64,000 nucleotides of DNA from Dactylosporangium siamense (GTDB taxonomy: Bacteria; Actinomycetota; Actinomycetes; Mycobacteriales; Micromonosporaceae). Both the position numbers and the translations under genes were made by a program. A model generated the notes under the pieces. It worked only from the letters and a program-made list of their open reading frames with translations. It was not told the origin of the DNA and did no database searches. The stretch covers positions 1-64,000 of the forward strand of contig NZ_BONQ01000139.1 in the NCBI RefSeq assembly GCF_016862795.1, read 5' to 3'. This document shows positions 43,209 to 51,923 of the stretch, piece by piece; within the stretch, counting starts at the first letter, position 1, and every line of letters starts with the position of its first letter.

Positions 43209-44227
43209 TGACCAGGGTGGGTCTCGTGCTGACCGGCGGCACCGTGGGGGCCCGGCGGACCACCCGGGCCGGCGAGACGGTGGTCAGCGTGGCCGCCGAC
43301 TCGCCCGGCCCCGGCCTGCTCCGTTCGGCCGTCCCCGCGGGACACGACATCGAGTTCGCGACGCTGTCGACGCTCGCGCTCGCGTCGGAGGACATGCGGC
43401 CCGACGACTGGCGCAGGATCGCCGGCGCGGTGCGCGCGCACGTGGCCGCGGGCCTGCGCCGGGTGCTCGTCCTGCACGGCACCGACACGATGTCCTTCAC
43501 CGCCGCGGCGCTGTCGTTCCTGCTCGCCGACCTCGACGTCACGGTCGTCATCACCGGCTCCAACGTGTCGCCGGACCAGGAGCACTCCGACGCGCGCAAG
43601 AACATCCACGACGCCCTGGTCGCGCTGCTGGAGCTGCCGCGGGGCGCGTACGTCGTGTTCGCCGGCGGCGAGGACCTGCCCGGCCTGGTCCACCTGGGCA
43701 CCCAGGTGCGGAAGGTCCGCATCTGCGGGCAGTCGTTCGAGTCGGTCAACCGGGGTCCGGTCGCGAGGATCCACGACGGCGCGCTCACCTGGATCGACCG
43801 CTGGCGGCCCGGACCTTCCGGCGCCGACCCGCGCGGCGACCTGGATCCCGGGGTGCTGTCCTTCCGGCTGTATCCGGGGCTCGACTTCGACGCGATGCGG
43901 CACGCGCTGGAGACCGGCGGGCAGCGGGCCGTCGTCATCGAGCTGTACGCGGCGGTGACCGGGCCGAGCTTCGCGCTGCCGGAGTTCATCCGGAAGTGCC
44001 GGGACGGCGGGGTGAACGTGTTCCTGACCGCGTCCGCACCGGCGGCGGAGGACCTCAGCGTCTACGACTCGTTCGTCGCGCTGCGCGAGGCCGGCGGCCG
44101 GTACCTGCCGGGAATGATCCCGGAGACGGCCATCGTGAAATGCATGTGGGCGCTCGGGCAGACCAGGGATCCCGTCTCGGTCGCCGCGATCATGTCGACG
44201 CCGGTCGCGGGTGAGGTCACCGGCTGA
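43205..44227 (+). CDS. Asparaginase-family amidohydrolase
   Basis: 340 residues of the L-asparaginase/GatD fold. Both catalytic threonine motifs are present, LTGGTVGA (Thr13) and HGTDTMSFTA (near 91-95), as is the lysine-containing SDARKNIHDAL. No signal peptide, so cytoplasmic. ATG 43205 overlaps the previous stop; ATG 43208 is an alternative. An asparaginase at the end of an operon that also encodes an asparagine-synthetase-like domain is notable: it may remove an amide from an intermediate, supply ammonia to the FMN protein, or hydrolyse the product. Confidence 0.87.
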   Translation: MMTRVGLVLTGGTVGARRTTRAGETVVSVAADSPGPGLLRSAVPAGHDIEFATLSTLALASEDMRPDDWRRIAGAVRAHVAAGLRRVLVLHGTDTMSFTAAALSFLLADLDVTVVITGSNVSPDQEHSDARKNIHDALVALLELPRGAYVVFAGGEDLPGLVHLGTQVRKVRICGQSFESVNRGPVARIHDGALTWIDRWRPGPSGADPRGDLDPGVLSFRLYPGLDFDAMRHALETGGQRAVVIELYAAVTGPSFALPEFIRKCRDGGVNVFLTASAPAAEDLSVYDSFVALREAGGRYLPGMIPETAIVKCMWALGQTRDPVSVAAIMSTPVAGEVTG

Positions 44228-44233
44228 GCGCCG

Positions 44234-45688
44234 CTACGCGAGCACGTCGCCCCGCGCCGCGAACGACAGCGCGTTGGCCCGCACGCGCGGCGGCAGGTTG
44301 GCGCGGCCGAGGTTCATCCGCCGGGTCACGATCGTGTCTGCCCCGGGTTGCTCCGCCGTCGGTACCGGTACCGGCACCGGCACCGGTGCCGGGGCGGCGT
44401 GCGGCGTGCTCATGGCGAACGCGCGGACCAGGGCCGACATGCCGTACCGGCCGGTGCTGTCGGCCCTGGTGAGCAGCCCGCTGTCCACCAGTGACTCGAG
44501 GAGCTCGTCGGCCGCGTCGACACCGGTGCCCATGCTGGCGGCAAGCGCGTCCGCGGTGGTGCCGGCGGCGACGAGCTCGTGCAGGGCCTGCCGGGCGACG
44601 GGCGCGAGACGGCGGTAGGCGGCGGCGAAGATGTCGCGCACCTTGACGTCGCCGACGCTGAGGCTCGCCATGACCCGTTCGGCGTCGGCGAGCGCCCCGG
44701 CCAGTCCGGCCACCGTCCATTCCGGCCGGGCGGCGATCCTGCGGCCGACGACGCTGACGGCCAGGGGCAGGTCGCCGCAGAGCTCGGCGAGCGCGTCGGC
44801 GGCGTCGAGCTCGGCCTGGATCCGCTGCTCCCCGGCGAGCCGGCCGATCAGGGTCAGGGACTCGGGCCGGGTGAACGCGCCCAGGTCGATGCGGTGCACG
44901 CCGTCCAACCCGAGCAGCCGGGCCCGGCCGGTCACCACGATCAGGCTGGAGGTGGACCGGCCGAGCAACGGCCGCACCTGCCGTTCGTCGGTGGCGTTGT
45001 CCAGCAGCACGAACAGCCGCCGCTGCGCCAGCATCGTGCGGAACAGGCCGATCGAGGTCGCGTCGTCGGGCGCGTGCGCGGGGGGCACGCCCAGCGCGTG
45101 CAGGAACCCCTGCACGACACCGGCCGCCGACGACGTGGCGGCGCTGAGGTCGGCGTAGAGCTGCCCGTCCGGCAGCGCGGCGGACAGCTCGTCGGCGAGC
45201 CGGAGCGCGAACGCGGTCTTACCGGCCCCGATCGGCCCGCTGATCATCAGCGCCGGACCCGCGTGGGTGGCCGCGTCGACCAGGGCCTGATCGCGGCCGA
45301 CGAAGGTGCTCGAGCCCATCGGCAGCTGCGCCGGCCGGGTCGCCGCCGGTGCGCTCACAGTCCGGTCCACCGTGGACGGTGCACGCGGCGGGGCGTCCTG
45401 CTTCTCCGGCGGCGGCGGGGTGCCCTGCGCCACCGCGAGGTCGCGCCACCGCCGCTCCCAGACCGCCGGCTCGCCCCCGCAGGCGGCCACGAAGGCGAGG
45501 GTCACCGGCAGCGACGGCAGCCGGTGCCCGCTGGCGGCGCTGGAGAGCACCGACGGCGCGAACATCGCCGACCGCGCGAGCCGCCGGTAGCTCGGGTTGC
45601 CCGCCCGGCCGCGCAGCGCGCGCAGGTCGGAGGCGAACTCGCCGATCGGGTCCTGCACGCTGTCCAACGGTCGTTCCGGCCTACCCAT
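44234..45688 (-). CDS. HTH/NB-ARC transcriptional regulator
   Basis: 484 residues. An N-terminal XRE-like helix-turn-helix (~15-70, SYRRLARSAMFAPSVLSSAASG) is followed by an NB-ARC ATPase with Walker A GPIGAGKTAF near 154 and LFVLLDNATDERQVRPLL, then a winged-helix/ARC2 region and a Pro-Val-rich tail. There are no BTAD or TPR domains. ATG 45688 follows GGGAG. It ends 7 bp from the asparaginase stop (convergent) and is divergent from the 50-residue peptide gene across the GATA-repeat promoter. It is a candidate regulator of the cluster, perhaps sensing a ligand through the STAND ATPase. Confidence 0.83.
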   Translation of the reverse strand: MGRPERPLDSVQDPIGEFASDLRALRGRAGNPSYRRLARSAMFAPSVLSSAASGHRLPSLPVTLAFVAACGGEPAVWERRWRDLAVAQGTPPPPEKQDAPPRAPSTVDRTVSAPAATRPAQLPMGSSTFVGRDQALVDAATHAGPALMISGPIGAGKTAFALRLADELSAALPDGQLYADLSAATSSAAGVVQGFLHALGVPPAHAPDDATSIGLFRTMLAQRRLFVLLDNATDERQVRPLLGRSTSSLIVVTGRARLLGLDGVHRIDLGAFTRPESLTLIGRLAGEQRIQAELDAADALAELCGDLPLAVSVVGRRIAARPEWTVAGLAGALADAERVMASLSVGDVKVRDIFAAAYRRLAPVARQALHELVAAGTTADALAASMGTGVDAADELLESLVDSGLLTRADSTGRYGMSALVRAFAMSTPHAAPAPVPVPVPVPTAEQPGADTIVTRRMNLGRANLPPRVRANALSFAARGDVLA

Positions 45689-45766
45689 CGCATTTCTCCC
45701 TTGTGAGGCAGCGTGCTCAGTTCTGCCCGCACGAGGTATCGGCCCGGCATCACCGCGCCAACCGGC

Positions 45767-45836
45767 CGTGATAGCGCCGCCGATAGCGGCGCGATAACAG
45801 CGGCGATAGTCCCGCGATTACCGCCCTTCCTACGTT
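45767..45836 (+). promoter_or_regulatory. Five phased GATA heptamers with -10 box
   Basis: GATAGCG, GATAGCG, GATAACA, GATAGTC and GATTACC start at 45770, 45782, 45793, 45805 and 45816, i.e. every 11-12 bp. Exactly 8 bp after the last heptamer comes TACGTT (45831-45836), a good -10. This geometry is that of SARP-activated promoters. It drives the 50-residue peptide and may also affect the divergent regulator. CGTGATAGCGCCG (45767-45779) recurs upstream of the NTF2-like operon. Confidence 0.72.
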
Positions 45837-45874
45837 GTCGTCACCAGCCGGAACGAACGAAGGAATGGCCCGCC

Positions 45875-46027
45875 ATGCGTGCTTTCACAGTCGCCAGAAT
45901 CATTTTCGCCGTCACCGTCGCCGCCGTTCTGGCGATCGGGGCGGGCGTCGCGGACACCGGCACCTCCACGTCCGGCGGCGCCTTCGCGGCCGGCGGCCCC
46001 AGCACCAACAACAACCCCTGGGACTGA
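45875..46027 (+). CDS. 50-residue secreted-type peptide ending NNNPWD
   Basis: ATG 45875 with AGGA upstream. Residues 1-25 form a signal sequence or membrane anchor (MRAFTVARIIFAVTVAAVLA...), and the rest is a Gly/Ser/Thr-rich tail ending PSTNNNPWD. It is flanked by two regulators: a divergent HTH/NB-ARC gene and, 10 bp after its stop, the convergent SARP gene. Its promoter is the strongest-looking activator site in the window. A peptide signal sensed by the cluster's regulators is an attractive inference; an exported wall peptide is another. No known family recognised. Confidence 0.6.
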   Translation: MRAFTVARIIFAVTVAAVLAIGAGVADTGTSTSGGAFAAGGPSTNNNPWD

Positions 46028-46037
46028 TCCCGGTGCG

Positions 46038-49000
46038 TCAGCGCCGAGCGGTGAGCGTTGCCAGCAGCCGCTCGGCCTGGCCGCGCTCGGGTTCCATACT
46101 GCGGTCCTGGAACGTCGCGATCGCGCGTTCCAGCAGTTCGGCGGCCGCGGCGGGTTCACCGATCCGGTCCATCAACCGGGCGAGGTCGAGCCGGATGAGC
46201 GCCGCGCCGCCGTGGTCCAGGACCTGCTCACGGACCGTGAGGCCCCGCACGTACATCTCCCGGGCCTGCGTGAAGCGTCCCAGCTCGGTGTTCACCTGGC
46301 CGAGGTTGCGCAGCAGGTGACCCTCGCCGATGACGTCGCCGCTGCGCCGGACCATGGCCAGCACGTCGGTCAGGATCTGCTCCGCCTGCGCGCTCTCGCC
46401 GCGCTCGGCCAGGACCTGGGCCATCCGCCGCAGCGCCTGCGCCTGACCGCCGACGTAGCCCGCCGAGCGGTAGATGTCGAGCGCCTCCTCCAGCTCCGCG
46501 TGGGCGATCGCGCTGTCGCCGCGGCGCATCCGGATGTGCGCCCGCTGGGTCAGCACGGACGCCCGGCCCACGACGTCGCCGACCAGGTCGAAGCCCCGCA
46601 GCGCCTGCTGGTAGCTGTCCAGGGCGGCGTCGTCGGCGCCGCGCTGCCGGTCGAGCAGGCCCAGGTCCCGGTGGCACATGGCCAGCCCGTGCCGGTCGTC
46701 GAGCTGCTGGAACAGCGCCTGTGCCCGGGCCAGGACGGCCCGGGCCCGGTCCGGCTGGCCGCGGCTGATGTGCAGGGTGCCGACCGAGCCGAGCAGCACC
46801 GCGGTGCCGCGGAGGTTGCCGGCCCGGTCGGTCGCCTCGAGGGCCTGCCGGTGGCTCTTCTCCCACTGCTCGTGATAGCCGCGCGCCTCGAACAGGGTCA
46901 CCAGCGTCGCGGCCAGGTCCCAGCACAGTTCGTGGAGCTGCTCCGCGGCGGCCTGCTCGACGGCGGTGCAGAGGTTGACGTGCTCGCTGTCCATCCACTC
47001 GAGCGGATCGGCGAGGACCTGCTCCACGTATCCCGGCGGGGGCTGCCATCGCGGCGCGCTGCCGTGCAGCACCGTGAAGTCGCCGCCGTAGATCCTGCGG
47101 TGGGCCTGCTCGGCGATGGCGAGCCAGCCGCCGAGCATCCGTTCGCGGGCGGCCACCCGCACCATCGCGTCGTCGAGCGCCACGAGCTGCTCACGGGCGA
47201 ACACCCGGATGATCTCGTGGAACCGGTATCGGAACTCGCCGGTCGGCTCGACCGCGACGGCTTCGAGCATCTGCACGTCGACGAGCGGCTCGAGCAGGTC
47301 GGAGGGGAACGGCCGGTGGTCGTCGACGGCCGCGCCGGCCAGCCAGCCGGGCATGCTCGGCCCCTCCGCGAGGCTGAGCAGCCGCAGCAGCGCCCGCGCG
47401 GACCGGTCCAGCCCGTCGTGGGTCAGCGACAGGCTGGCCCGGATCGTCATCTCGCCGTGCGCGAGCTCGTCGAGGCGGTGCCGCTCGTTGGCCAGCCGGT
47501 GCACCATCGACGCCAGGGACCAGTGCGGCCGGGCGGCCAGCCGGGCCGCGATGATCCGCAGGGCCAGGGGCAGCCCGCCGACGGTGCGCACCAGCGCGAC
47601 CGCGGCCTGCGACTCCTTGGCCACCCGCCCGGCGCCGATCACCCGCCCGAGCAGTTCGAGGGCCTGCGCGGTGTCGAGGATGTCCAGCTCCAGCTGGTGC
47701 GCGCCGGGCAGCGCGGTCAGCCGGACGCGGCTGGTCACCAGCACCGCGCAGCTCGCGCTGCCGGGGAGGAGCGGGATGATCTGCTGCTCCGACGCGGCGT
47801 CGTCGAGCACCACCAGGACCCGCCGCTGGGACAGCAGGTTGCGGTACATCTCCGCGCGCTCGTCGAGCGTGTCCGGGATCATCGGACCGGGAATGCCCAG
47901 CGCCCGCAGGAACCGGCCGAGCACCTCCACCGTCTCGACCGGCACGGCCCGGGTGCCGCCCAGGTCGCAGTAGAGCTGGCCGGTCGGGAAATGCTCCCGG
48001 CCGAGCCGATGCGCGATGTGCCTGGCCAGGGTGCTCTTGCCGACACCGGGCATCCCGACGATCACCACGACACCCATGGCCCGCCACGCGTCCGCGCCGG
48101 TGAGGATCTCCTCGGCGGCGTGGATGAGGTCGCCCCGGCCCACGAAGTCGGCGGTGTCGGCCGGCAGCTGGTGCGGCTGTTCCACCGGCGGCGGGCTCGG
48201 CACGACCGGCGCGGCGGGCTCGATCGGGCCCTGACCGGGCAGCTCGTGCAGCGCGGCGTCCCCGCCCAGGATGGCGGCCTCCAGGCTGCGCAGCTCGTCA
48301 CCCGGGGTCAGGCCCAGCTCCTCGATGAGCAGGTCCCGGCCGGTGCGGTACACCTCGAGCGCCTCGGCCTGGCGACCGGAGCGGTACAGCGCCAGCATGA
48401 GCTGGCCGCGCAGCCGCTCCCGCAACGGATGCTCGTGGACCAGCCGGCCGACCTCACCCACCAGCTGGTGGTGCCGGCCGAGTTCGAGCTCCAGGTCGAG
48501 GTAGGTCTCGATGGCGTTGAGGCGGTCCTCGTCGATCCGCAGCGCCCTGGCCCGCAGCGCGTCGCTGGGGATGCCGGTGAGGAACGGGCCACGCCACAGC
48601 GCGACCGCGGACCGGAGCCGCTCCGCCGCCTCCGCCCTGGCGCCGTTGCCGGCGAGCACCCGCGCCTCCGCGACCAGACGGTTGAACACGTGCAGGTCGA
48701 TCGCGTCGTCGGTGGCGCGCATCAGGTAGCCGGGGGACTTGGTCGCGATCGACGCCTGGATCCCGGCGTCGGCCAGATTCCGGCGCAGCCGTGACACGCA
48801 GATCTGGACCTGGGTCCGTGCGGTGTCCGGCGGCTCCTCGTCCCAGATCAGGTCCACCAGATGGCTGCTGCCGACGACCCGGTTGATCTCCATCAGCAGC
48901 GCGGCGAGGACCACTTCCTGCCGGCCGGGCGGGACCCGGACCGGCCCGTCGCGGCCGGTGACCTCCAGTGGTCCGAGCACCCTGAAGTCGATCCGCGCGC

Positions 49001-49043
49001 GCTCCGGCAGCCCCACCACCGGGGAACGATACCGTATCTCCAC
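46038..49043 (-). CDS. Large SARP/AfsR-type regulator, likely cluster activator
   Basis: 1001 residues: OmpR-type winged helix (~18-105, FRVLGPLEVTGRDGPVRVPPGRQEVVLAALL), BTAD (~110-260), NB-ARC ATPase with Walker A GMPGVGKST near 334 and VLVVLDDAASEQQIIPLLPG, then a long TPR array (RAVLARAQALFQQLDDRHGLAMCHRDLGLL and following). GTG 49043. It has the same architecture as the regulator at 10775. Adjacent to a promoter with 11-bp-phased heptamers, it is the best candidate to bind them and switch on the hydrazine cluster. Confidence 0.88.
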   Translation of the reverse strand: MEIRYRSPVVGLPERARIDFRVLGPLEVTGRDGPVRVPPGRQEVVLAALLMEINRVVGSSHLVDLIWDEEPPDTARTQVQICVSRLRRNLADAGIQASIATKSPGYLMRATDDAIDLHVFNRLVAEARVLAGNGARAEAAERLRSAVALWRGPFLTGIPSDALRARALRIDEDRLNAIETYLDLELELGRHHQLVGEVGRLVHEHPLRERLRGQLMLALYRSGRQAEALEVYRTGRDLLIEELGLTPGDELRSLEAAILGGDAALHELPGQGPIEPAAPVVPSPPPVEQPHQLPADTADFVGRGDLIHAAEEILTGADAWRAMGVVVIVGMPGVGKSTLARHIAHRLGREHFPTGQLYCDLGGTRAVPVETVEVLGRFLRALGIPGPMIPDTLDERAEMYRNLLSQRRVLVVLDDAASEQQIIPLLPGSASCAVLVTSRVRLTALPGAHQLELDILDTAQALELLGRVIGAGRVAKESQAAVALVRTVGGLPLALRIIAARLAARPHWSLASMVHRLANERHRLDELAHGEMTIRASLSLTHDGLDRSARALLRLLSLAEGPSMPGWLAGAAVDDHRPFPSDLLEPLVDVQMLEAVAVEPTGEFRYRFHEIIRVFAREQLVALDDAMVRVAARERMLGGWLAIAEQAHRRIYGGDFTVLHGSAPRWQPPPGYVEQVLADPLEWMDSEHVNLCTAVEQAAAEQLHELCWDLAATLVTLFEARGYHEQWEKSHRQALEATDRAGNLRGTAVLLGSVGTLHISRGQPDRARAVLARAQALFQQLDDRHGLAMCHRDLGLLDRQRGADDAALDSYQQALRGFDLVGDVVGRASVLTQRAHIRMRRGDSAIAHAELEEALDIYRSAGYVGGQAQALRRMAQVLAERGESAQAEQILTDVLAMVRRSGDVIGEGHLLRNLGQVNTELGRFTQAREMYVRGLTVREQVLDHGGAALIRLDLARLMDRIGEPAAAAELLERAIATFQDRSMEPERGQAERLLATLTARR

Positions 49044-49485
49044 GGTGACGGCGCCCTCACAGGAATTGGGGAACGTTGATGTAACGGTCGCCCCCCAATC
49101 GCCAGCTGTCTATCAGGCAAAGGACACTCGATTCGGCCCGGACGAGGGTTGTGCGAGTGTGATTGGTGCGTTACTGGCGTCGAGTCGTGCATTCCTGTGC
49201 TTGTTGTTGGGCGACAAATGGCTTTGCGTAATGACATCAGTCGATCGGCTACCTGGCGTCGGCCGGTCCGTGGTGGTCAGCGGTGGTCGGCCGCCGGGTC
49301 GATGCCGGCCGGGAGCAGCCCGGAGCCCTGCCGCCGGCGCGCCACCCGTGCGCCGGGTTGGCTGATCATGAAATCTCTCTAAAGAAACTTGTCTATTTCG
49401 ACGGATGTGCCCATCCTGGGTCCGTTCGTCCGTGTGGCAACGATGTCATACGGGTCCATGCATTCCTTCCGCCAAGGGAGTGTCC
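49044..49485. other. Divergent intergenic region, 442 bp
   Basis: No convincing gene. It separates the leftward SARP gene from the rightward metzincin gene. A perfect 7-bp stem CCGGCGC/GCGCCGG lies at 49334-49356, and the stretch 49365-49410 is unusually A/T-rich for this genome and may hold promoters. A single GATAGAC-like heptamer (minus strand, ~49105) lies upstream of the SARP gene; alone it is not convincing autoregulation. Confidence 0.5.
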
Positions 49486-50931
49486 TTGAAGACGTTCTTC
49501 CGACCGAAACGGTTCCTGCTCATCGGGGCGGCCGTCCTGCTGGGCACCGCCGCGCTCAACATCCCGAACTCCCTCGCCGGCACCGCCGCCCGGGACGGCG
49601 GCTCGACCGCCATGCCGGCCAACGACGCCGCCCGCGGGCTCGTCTACGACGGTTTCCGGGCCGGGACCGGCCGCTGCAAGGGCATGATGGAGGTCAAGAG
49701 CATCCCCGGCGCCTGCACGCACGGCCCGGACGCCACCTTCCCGGGCATGACCGTGTCCGAGTCCGTCGCGCCGCTGCCGGCGAACCTCGCGGCCGCCGGG
49801 ACGGCGGCAGCCGCCGTCGTCTGTGACGGCGACGGGCAGAGCGGCAACCGGGTCCAGGTGCTGTACGTGCGCGGCTCCGGCAACGCCGACCGCTACAACC
49901 AGTACCTCGCCTCGATCCGCACCTGGACGCAGGGGGTCGACGACATCTACAGCGCCAGCGCCGCGCAGACCGGCGGCACCCGGCACATCCGGTTCGTCAC
50001 CGACAGCGGCTGCAACATCGCGGTCACCAACGTGGCGATCGCCAACAGCGCCCTGAGCGACTTCGGCAACTCCGTCAACGCGATCAAGGCACTCGGCTAC
50101 AACCGCACCGACCGCAAGTACCTGATGTACGTGGACGCCACGGCGCTGTGCGGCGTCGCGTACGTGACGCTCGACGACCAGCCGGGCCAGAACAACGCCA
50201 ACAACTCCGGCGCGTCCTTCAGCCGGGTCGACTCCGGCTGCTGGTCTCCCGGCCCGGCCGCGCACGAACTGACCCACGCCATGGGTGCCGTGATGAGCTC
50301 GTCGCCGAACCACACGGCCTACGGCCACTGCACCGACGACTACGACATCATGTGCTACAACGACGGGCCCGGCACCTCGGTCCGGATCGTCTGCGCCGAC
50401 CAGGCCCAGGACAACCGCCTGGACTGCAACAAGAACGACTACTTCAACACCAACCCGCCCGCCGGTTCCTACCTCGCCACCCACTGGAACGTCGCCAACA
50501 ACCGGTTCCTGATCAACGGCGGCAACGGCGGCGGCGGTGCGAAGACCGGGCCGCTGACCATGACCGGCGTCGGCAAGTGCGTCGACGTCAACGCGGCCGG
50601 CACCGCCAACGGCACCCGCATCCAGATCTGGTCCTGCAACGGCAGCGCCGCCCAGCAGTGGACGGTGCAGGGCGACGGCTCGATCCGCGCGGTCGGCAAG
50701 TGCCTCGACGTGGCCTCGGGCGGCACCGCCAACGGCACCAAGCTCCAGCTGTGGGACTGCAACGGCACCGGCGCGCAGCAGTGGACCTACGTCGCCGCCA
50801 GCCAGGCACTGCGCAACCCGCAGTCCGGCCGCTGCCTGGACGACAACGCCGGCAGCACCACCGACGGCACCCAGCTGCAGATCTGGGACTGCAACGGCTC
50901 CAACGCCCAGCGGGTGACCCTGCCCGCCTGA
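49486..50931 (+). CDS. Secreted metzincin-like protease with ricin-type lectin domain
   Basis: 481 residues from TTG 49486, chosen because AAGGGAG lies 6 nt upstream; GTG 49480 overlaps that site. A Sec signal (FRPKRFLLIGAAVLLGTAALN) leads into a zinc protease domain with HELTHAMG (His261-Glu262-His265) and a Met-turn DIMCY near 287, the metzincin pattern. Residues ~355-481 are a ricin B-type beta-trefoil (three CVDVNA/CLDVAS/CLDDNA starts, QQW motifs) that binds sugars. Probably a secreted enzyme acting on glycan-associated protein. Several Cys pairs suggest disulfides. Confidence 0.85.
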   Translation: MKTFFRPKRFLLIGAAVLLGTAALNIPNSLAGTAARDGGSTAMPANDAARGLVYDGFRAGTGRCKGMMEVKSIPGACTHGPDATFPGMTVSESVAPLPANLAAAGTAAAAVVCDGDGQSGNRVQVLYVRGSGNADRYNQYLASIRTWTQGVDDIYSASAAQTGGTRHIRFVTDSGCNIAVTNVAIANSALSDFGNSVNAIKALGYNRTDRKYLMYVDATALCGVAYVTLDDQPGQNNANNSGASFSRVDSGCWSPGPAAHELTHAMGAVMSSSPNHTAYGHCTDDYDIMCYNDGPGTSVRIVCADQAQDNRLDCNKNDYFNTNPPAGSYLATHWNVANNRFLINGGNGGGGAKTGPLTMTGVGKCVDVNAAGTANGTRIQIWSCNGSAAQQWTVQGDGSIRAVGKCLDVASGGTANGTKLQLWDCNGTGAQQWTYVAASQALRNPQSGRCLDDNAGSTTDGTQLQIWDCNGSNAQRVTLPA

Positions 50932-50940
50932 CCCGGCGAT

Positions 50941-50975
50941 CCGGCGGCCCGGTGCACCACCTGCCGGGCCGCCGG
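50941..50975 (+). terminator. Strong rho-independent-type hairpin after the metzincin gene
   Basis: CCGGCGGCCCGG (50941-50952) pairs perfectly with CCGGGCCGCCGG (50964-50975) over an 11-nt loop, 9 bp after the stop codon. No U-tract, typical for actinobacterial hairpin terminators. Confidence 0.8.
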
Positions 50976-51024
50976 TCTCCGCCACCCAGCGGGTGGGGTG
51001 GCGCCGCAGACCTACCCTCAGCGC

Positions 51025-51921
51025 ATGGCGGGTCTGGATCCCCGGAATCTCGGCGGCGTGCGGGAACTGGTCGCGTACGCGGCGGCCGTGCTGGTCGCGT
51101 GGCTGACCGCGCTGCTGCTGCGGGCGCTGCTGCGCGGCAGTGGCCGGGTCGCGGAGCCCGAACCGGGTCCAGAGGACGTCGCCTACCTGACCGGCGGCCC
51201 GTGGCAGGCCGTGTACGCGGCCGTCGCGGCGCTGAGCAGCACCGGCAGCCTCCTCGCCGCCGGCGGCCGGATGCACGCCGGCGGCCCGCTGCCCCGCGGC
51301 GCGGGTGAGGTCGCCGCCGCCGTCCATGCCGCGGCCCGGACCGGCACCCAGGTCAACCTGCTGCCGGCGCACCCGGCTGTCCGCGCCGCGCTGGACCGGG
51401 CCGGCGACCGGCTCCGCGGGCAGGGTGCGCTGCTGTCGCCGGGCCGGCGCCGGGCGATGGGCCTCACCACGGTGCCGTTGTTCGTCCTGGCGGTGTTCGG
51501 CGCGGTGCGCTTCGGGCTGAACCTGCCCTCCGACGACAGCGCGGCCGCAGCCGCCTCCGTGCGGAGCCTGCTCACCCTGGTCTGTGCGATGCTCGCACTG
51601 GTCACGGGCATCGTGGTGGCCGTCCGGGCGCAGATCCGTAACCGGGGCGGCGACCGGCTGGTCCGCGACCTGCGCCGCCGGTACACCGCGCTCGAACCAC
51701 GGCGCAACCTCTCGCTGGCCGGCAATGGTCCGGCCGCGGCCACGCTCGCCGTCGGGCTGTTCGGCACCGCCGCCCTGTGGACCGCCGACCCGGCCTTCGC
51801 CCGCGCCGCGGACGTGCCGCAGCAACGGGCCACCTCGGGCGGCGGCTACGGTGGCGACGGCGGGTACCAGAGCGACAGCGACTCCAGCTGCAGCACCGGT
51901 GGCAGCTGCGGGAGCAGCTGA
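51025..51921 (+). CDS. TIGR04222-type membrane protein
   Basis: 298 residues. It has one N-terminal membrane helix (AAAVLVAWLTALLL), a cytosolic region (EDVAYLTGGPWQAVYAAVAAL), two further helices (~150-210), and a short C-terminal tail rich in Gly/Ser/Cys (SSCSTGGSCGSS). This layout and the DVAYLTGGP motif fit the actinobacterial TIGR04222 family of unknown function. ATG 51025 is preceded by TACCCT 6 nt before, implying a leaderless transcript. It is convergent with the Mrr-like gene (2 bp between stops). Confidence 0.75.
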   Translation: MAGLDPRNLGGVRELVAYAAAVLVAWLTALLLRALLRGSGRVAEPEPGPEDVAYLTGGPWQAVYAAVAALSSTGSLLAAGGRMHAGGPLPRGAGEVAAAVHAAARTGTQVNLLPAHPAVRAALDRAGDRLRGQGALLSPGRRRAMGLTTVPLFVLAVFGAVRFGLNLPSDDSAAAAASVRSLLTLVCAMLALVTGIVVAVRAQIRNRGGDRLVRDLRRRYTALEPRRNLSLAGNGPAAATLAVGLFGTAALWTADPAFARAADVPQQRATSGGGYGGDGGYQSDSDSSCSTGGSCGSS

Positions 51922-51923
51922 GC

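Noticed and set aside
44361..44393. Tandem accggt/accggc hexamers as a regulatory or terminator repeat
   Set aside because: They lie in frame within the HTH/NB-ARC gene and encode its Pro-Val tail.
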